Positions 61,679-64,000 of a stretch of 64,000 nt of DNA are shown in pieces. Origin of the DNA: Georgenia soli (GTDB lineage Bacteria; Actinomycetota; Actinomycetes; Actinomycetales; Actinomycetaceae). Each line of letters opens with the position of its first letter. The stretch's first letter is position 1. The position numbers and the translations under genes are program-made. Where the stretch lies: NCBI RefSeq assembly GCF_002563695.1, contig NZ_PDJI01000004.1:3720001-3784000 (forward strand). Direction: 5' to 3'. A model generated the notes under the pieces. It was not told where the DNA came from and did not search any database. It worked only from the letters and a program-made list of their open reading frames with translations.

Positions 61679-62289
61679 GCGCGCCGAGCGTCGTCGTCGG
61701 TGCCGACGGTCTGGCCCGCCCGGCCTGGGCCGCCACCGACCCGTTGCTGCGGGACTACTACGACACCGAGTGGGGCGTGCCCGTGCGCGGCGAGCGGGCG
61801 GTGTTCGAACGGCTGAGCCTCGAGGCGTTCCAGGCGGGGCTGTCGTGGGCGACCGTCCTGCGCAAGCGCCCCGCCTTCCGGGAGGCCTTCCACGACTTCG
61901 ACCCCGACGCGGTCGCCGGGATGAGCGACGAGGACGTCGAGCGGTTGATGGGGGAGCCACGGATCATCCGCAACCGCGCGAAGATCCTCGCCACCCGCAC
62001 GAACGCGCGCGCGACCGTCGAGCTGCGGGCGGACGGCGGTCTCGAGGCGCTCGTCTGGTCCTACCGGCCGGAGCGCACCCCGGTGCCCCGCACCATGGAG
62101 GAGGTCCCGAGCACGACGCCCCAGTCCGTCGCGCTGTCCAAGGACCTGCGCGGCAGGGGCTTCCGGTTCGTGGGCCCCACGACCATGCACGCCCTCATGG
62201 AGGCGATCGGCATCGTGGACACCCACCTCCTCGGCTCGCACCGGCGCGGCGTCTCGGGACTGTGGAAGCCGGACGGCTCGCGGGTGTGA
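61675..62289 (+). CDS. tag: DNA-3-methyladenine glycosylase I lacking most zinc ligands
   Basis: Excises 3-methyladenine from DNA (204 residues). Tag-family features: DPLLRDYYDTEWGVPVRGER, FERLSLEAFQAGLSWATVLRKR (catalytic Glu/Trp region), then RGFRFVGPTTMHALMEAIGIVDTHLLG. In E. coli Tag the termini are held by a zinc 'snap' of Cys4, His17, His175 and Cys179. Here the positions read Ala/Pro, Tyr, His and Ser, so the snap is lost. The GTG start overlaps the ogt stop. Confidence 0.9.
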   Translation: MSAPSVVVGADGLARPAWAATDPLLRDYYDTEWGVPVRGERAVFERLSLEAFQAGLSWATVLRKRPAFREAFHDFDPDAVAGMSDEDVERLMGEPRIIRNRAKILATRTNARATVELRADGGLEALVWSYRPERTPVPRTMEEVPSTTPQSVALSKDLRGRGFRFVGPTTMHALMEAIGIVDTHLLGSHRRGVSGLWKPDGSRV

Positions 62290-62293
62290 CAGA

Positions 62294-62337
62294 GGGGTCG
62301 GCCGGACGGTCCGGCATCTCCGGCGGTCCCTGACCCC
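62294..62337. terminator. Nested inverted repeats between convergent tag and tetR
   Basis: GCCGGA-CGG-TCCGGC (62301-62315) is a tight hairpin inside an outer pair GGGGTC (62294) and GACCCC (62332). The position between convergent genes fits a bidirectional terminator; the stems are short. Confidence 0.45.
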
Positions 62338-62363
62338 GCCCTGTACGGTCCGCCCCGGAGGCG

Positions 62364-63041
62364 TCAGACGGCGGCGCCCACCCCGCGCAGCTGGATGTCC
62401 ACGAGCGTCGCGACGTAGTCGTCGATCTTCGCCCGCATGTCCTCGATGGTGTCGGGCGAGCTGACCAGCACGTGGACGAGGATCGCGCCCTCGATCGCGT
62501 CGAGGAACTCGCGGGTGGGCGTGTCCGGCGGCAGCTCGCCGTCGTTCACCGCGCGCTGCACCCGGTCCTCCAGGGACAGCACGCCCTTGCTGATCCGTTC
62601 CTGCCGGATCTCCTGGAACTCGTCGGGGTTCGCGAGGGCGGCCGAGTACAGGTGGGAGATCGCGGGGCCGTGCTCGCCGAGATAGAGGTTGGCGCGGGCG
62701 GTGGCGTGGGCGACCAGGTAGTCGCGCAGCGTCATCCCCTCCGTCTCCTCGGGGGTGACGTACCGGCGCTCCAGGTCGCGAAGCGCGTCCAGCAGCAGGT
62801 CTCGCTTGTCCTTCCAGCGGAGGTAGATCGAGGACTTGCCGATGCCGGCGTGCGTCGCGACGCCGTCGAGGCTCAGGCCCGCCCAGCCGCGGTGCCCGAA
62901 CAGCTCGAGCACGGCGCGGTAGGCCCGCTCCTCGGTGTCCGCGTGGCGGGGCCGTCCCGGGCCGCGCCGCACGGGGGCCGGTGCCGGCTCCTCCGCGTTG
63001 GCCGTCGCGTGCGGCTCGACGGGCGTCGACTGCTTTGTCAT
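62364..63041 (-). CDS. TetR family transcriptional regulator
   Basis: A 225-residue regulator. The N-terminal 25 residues are a disordered Ala/Pro/Glu stretch ending in RRGPGRPRHAD; the helix-turn-helix follows (LFGHRGWAGLSLDGVATHAGIGKSSIYLRW, key residues G-K-S-S-I-Y), then a helical TetR_C ligand domain. ATG at 63041. No obvious target gene is adjacent; the gene downstream on the same side is convergent and the one upstream is a hypothetical. Confidence 0.9.
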   Translation of the reverse strand: MTKQSTPVEPHATANAEEPAPAPVRRGPGRPRHADTEERAYRAVLELFGHRGWAGLSLDGVATHAGIGKSSIYLRWKDKRDLLLDALRDLERRYVTPEETEGMTLRDYLVAHATARANLYLGEHGPAISHLYSAALANPDEFQEIRQERISKGVLSLEDRVQRAVNDGELPPDTPTREFLDAIEGAILVHVLVSSPDTIEDMRAKIDDYVATLVDIQLRGVGAAV

Positions 63042-63174
63042 GGTGCCTCGCCTCCCTCCGTCAGGATCTGGACACTACCTGCGGAGATTCGGCACACGGC
63101 CGCATTCGAGGGCGACGTCGGGGTGAAAACCGGACCACCCGGGCAGGATCGGAGGGTGAGACCCGCGGCCTCGA

Positions 63175-63879
63175 TCAGCCGATCTTCGCCGGGGCGACGA
63201 CCCCTCGCCACTGCTCCGGCTCGAGCCGCTCGGGTGAGGCCGTGACGGTCTCCCACCGCGACCCCTTGCCGGCCAGCTCCCGGCAGATGGCGATCGCCTC
63301 GGTGAGCAGCCGGCGCAGCCGCTCGTCCGCGTCCGGGATGCACGCCGTGGCGATGCCCGGGACGGCGAAGTCGAGGATGACCGGGCCGGGGTGGAACCGC
63401 ACCGGGCCCACCACCCCCTGCCGGATGAACCGGCGGGCCCACTCGGCCGCCAGTGGCGCGTCCGCCAGCGCCCACGCCGTGGAGGTGCGCAGGGTGTCCG
63501 GGTCGCGGCCGTCGCTGGCGGCGAGCATCCGGTCCACGCTCAGCGCCCCTACCGCGAGGGACCGCTGGGTCTCCTCGGCGACGACGGGCAGAGCGGTGGT
63601 CGCGGTCAGCAGCGCGATCTCGTGGTCCCAGCGCAGGTCCGTGCTGGTGAGCCCGATGACCGACGGGATCAGCGGGGCCAGGTGCGGCCGCGCGGCGTCG
63701 GACGTGCAGTCGTTGACGAGCCGCGCGAGGTGGGCCAGCAGGCGGTGCGTGCACGCCGGCCGGTCGCTCCACCGCTCGCCGGCGAGGTAGGAGGCCAGCT
63801 CCATGAAGCACGCACCCTTGCGCGGGTTGCGGTGCTTGCCCCGCCCGAGCATCGGCAGCATGTCGTGATCGTTGTCCAT
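63175..63879 (-). CDS. Hypothetical protein
   Basis: Not recognised as a named family. The 234-residue protein is soluble and mostly helical. The N-terminus MLGRGKHRNPRKGACFMELASYLAGERWSD (shown by its key residues G-K-H-R-N-P and C-F-M-E) looks well constrained, and a His/Cys set (H17, C24, C43, H44, C58) could bind metal. A second conserved-looking block is TSTDLRWDHEIALL. Upstream 63880-64000 shows CTTGACG near 63975 but no gene. Function unknown. Confidence 0.65.
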   Translation of the reverse strand: MDNDHDMLPMLGRGKHRNPRKGACFMELASYLAGERWSDRPACTHRLLAHLARLVNDCTSDAARPHLAPLIPSVIGLTSTDLRWDHEIALLTATTALPVVAEETQRSLAVGALSVDRMLAASDGRDPDTLRTSTAWALADAPLAAEWARRFIRQGVVGPVRFHPGPVILDFAVPGIATACIPDADERLRRLLTEAIAICRELAGKGSRWETVTASPERLEPEQWRGVVAPAKIG

Positions 63880-64000
63880 GACCGTGCTCCCACTCTGGAG
63901 TGATCGTCGTCACTCAAGCATGCGCCACCCCTCGCGGGCGCGCAACGGGGTATCCCGTCGCCCCGGCGTGGGGGCTTGACGTGCTCCAGGTGGTGTGCCG

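Overview
The window is very G+C-rich throughout, uses GTG starts freely, packs genes into four-base ATGA/GTGA overlaps, and encodes a mycothiol-type maleylpyruvate isomerase, F420-type enzymes, a class E-like sortase, a DUF222/HNH (13E12-type) protein behind an actinobacterial SOS box and a LigB-type ATP-dependent ligase. Together these point to a high-G+C Actinomycetota chromosome, probably Micrococcales (Cellulomonas/Georgenia-like). The genus is an inference. No rRNA, tRNA, CRISPR, transposase or integrase was seen.

Layout. 0.1-6.8 kb: a CDP-alcohol phosphotransferase, then a minus-strand sugar cluster (LacI regulator, Gfo/Idh oxidoreductase, DUF993 aldolase-like protein, sugar isomerase/epimerase, secreted keto-disaccharide-hydrolase-like protein) with LacI-type palindromes. 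7.0-10.8 kb: Hsp20, sortase, universal stress protein, APC permease, flavin-nucleotide-binding protein. 10.8-15.7 kb: a repair block with ATP-dependent ligase, a decayed 26-bp tandem array, an SOS-controlled DUF222-HNH gene and an AlkA-like glycosylase. 15.7-22.7 kb: xanthine dehydrogenase genes (xdhA, xdhB, xdhC) and an 8-oxoguanine/guanine deaminase, i.e. oxidative purine breakdown. 22.8-27.8 kb: assorted single genes (LLM oxidoreductase, two hypotheticals, DHFR-like protein, asparaginase, PHP-domain protein). 27.8-33.4 kb: bifunctional PutA, a GntR/FCD regulator and an ornithine cyclodeaminase, a proline/ornithine module. 33.5-40.7 kb: small membrane protein, DUF932 protein, F420-type LLM enzyme, a three-gene ABC-2 exporter and a 5'-3' exonuclease. 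40.7-45.8 kb: a complete 3-hydroxybenzoate-gentisate pathway divergent from an IclR regulator. 45.8-50.0 kb: molybdopterin oxidoreductase and a DrrAB-type exporter. 50.1-57.7 kb: MBL hydrolase with IPP isomerase, aldo/keto reductase, secreted beta-propeller protein, F420H2:NADP-like reductase, DUF485-ActP acetate transport, adenine/adenosine deaminase. 57.9-63.9 kb: cyclic-nucleotide-domain protein, VKOR, MarR, an ECF sigma-ogt-tag alkylation-repair operon, TetR and a hypothetical.

The most unusual global property is the number of short tandem repeats. Several lie exactly over stop codons, so that the 3' end of the gene and its stop are duplicated (near 10.3, 21.0, 32.3, 33.9, 45.6, 47.5 and 52.5 kb). 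Others form intergenic arrays (12.6 and 21.2 kb) or low-complexity protein tails (XdhB, GntR, the molybdopterin enzyme, the N-terminus of the methyltransferase). The most interesting functional candidates are the sigma-ogt-tag operon, in which the methyltransferase sits where an anti-sigma factor normally would, the SOS box filling the spacer of the HNH-gene promoter, and the palindromic xdh promoter.
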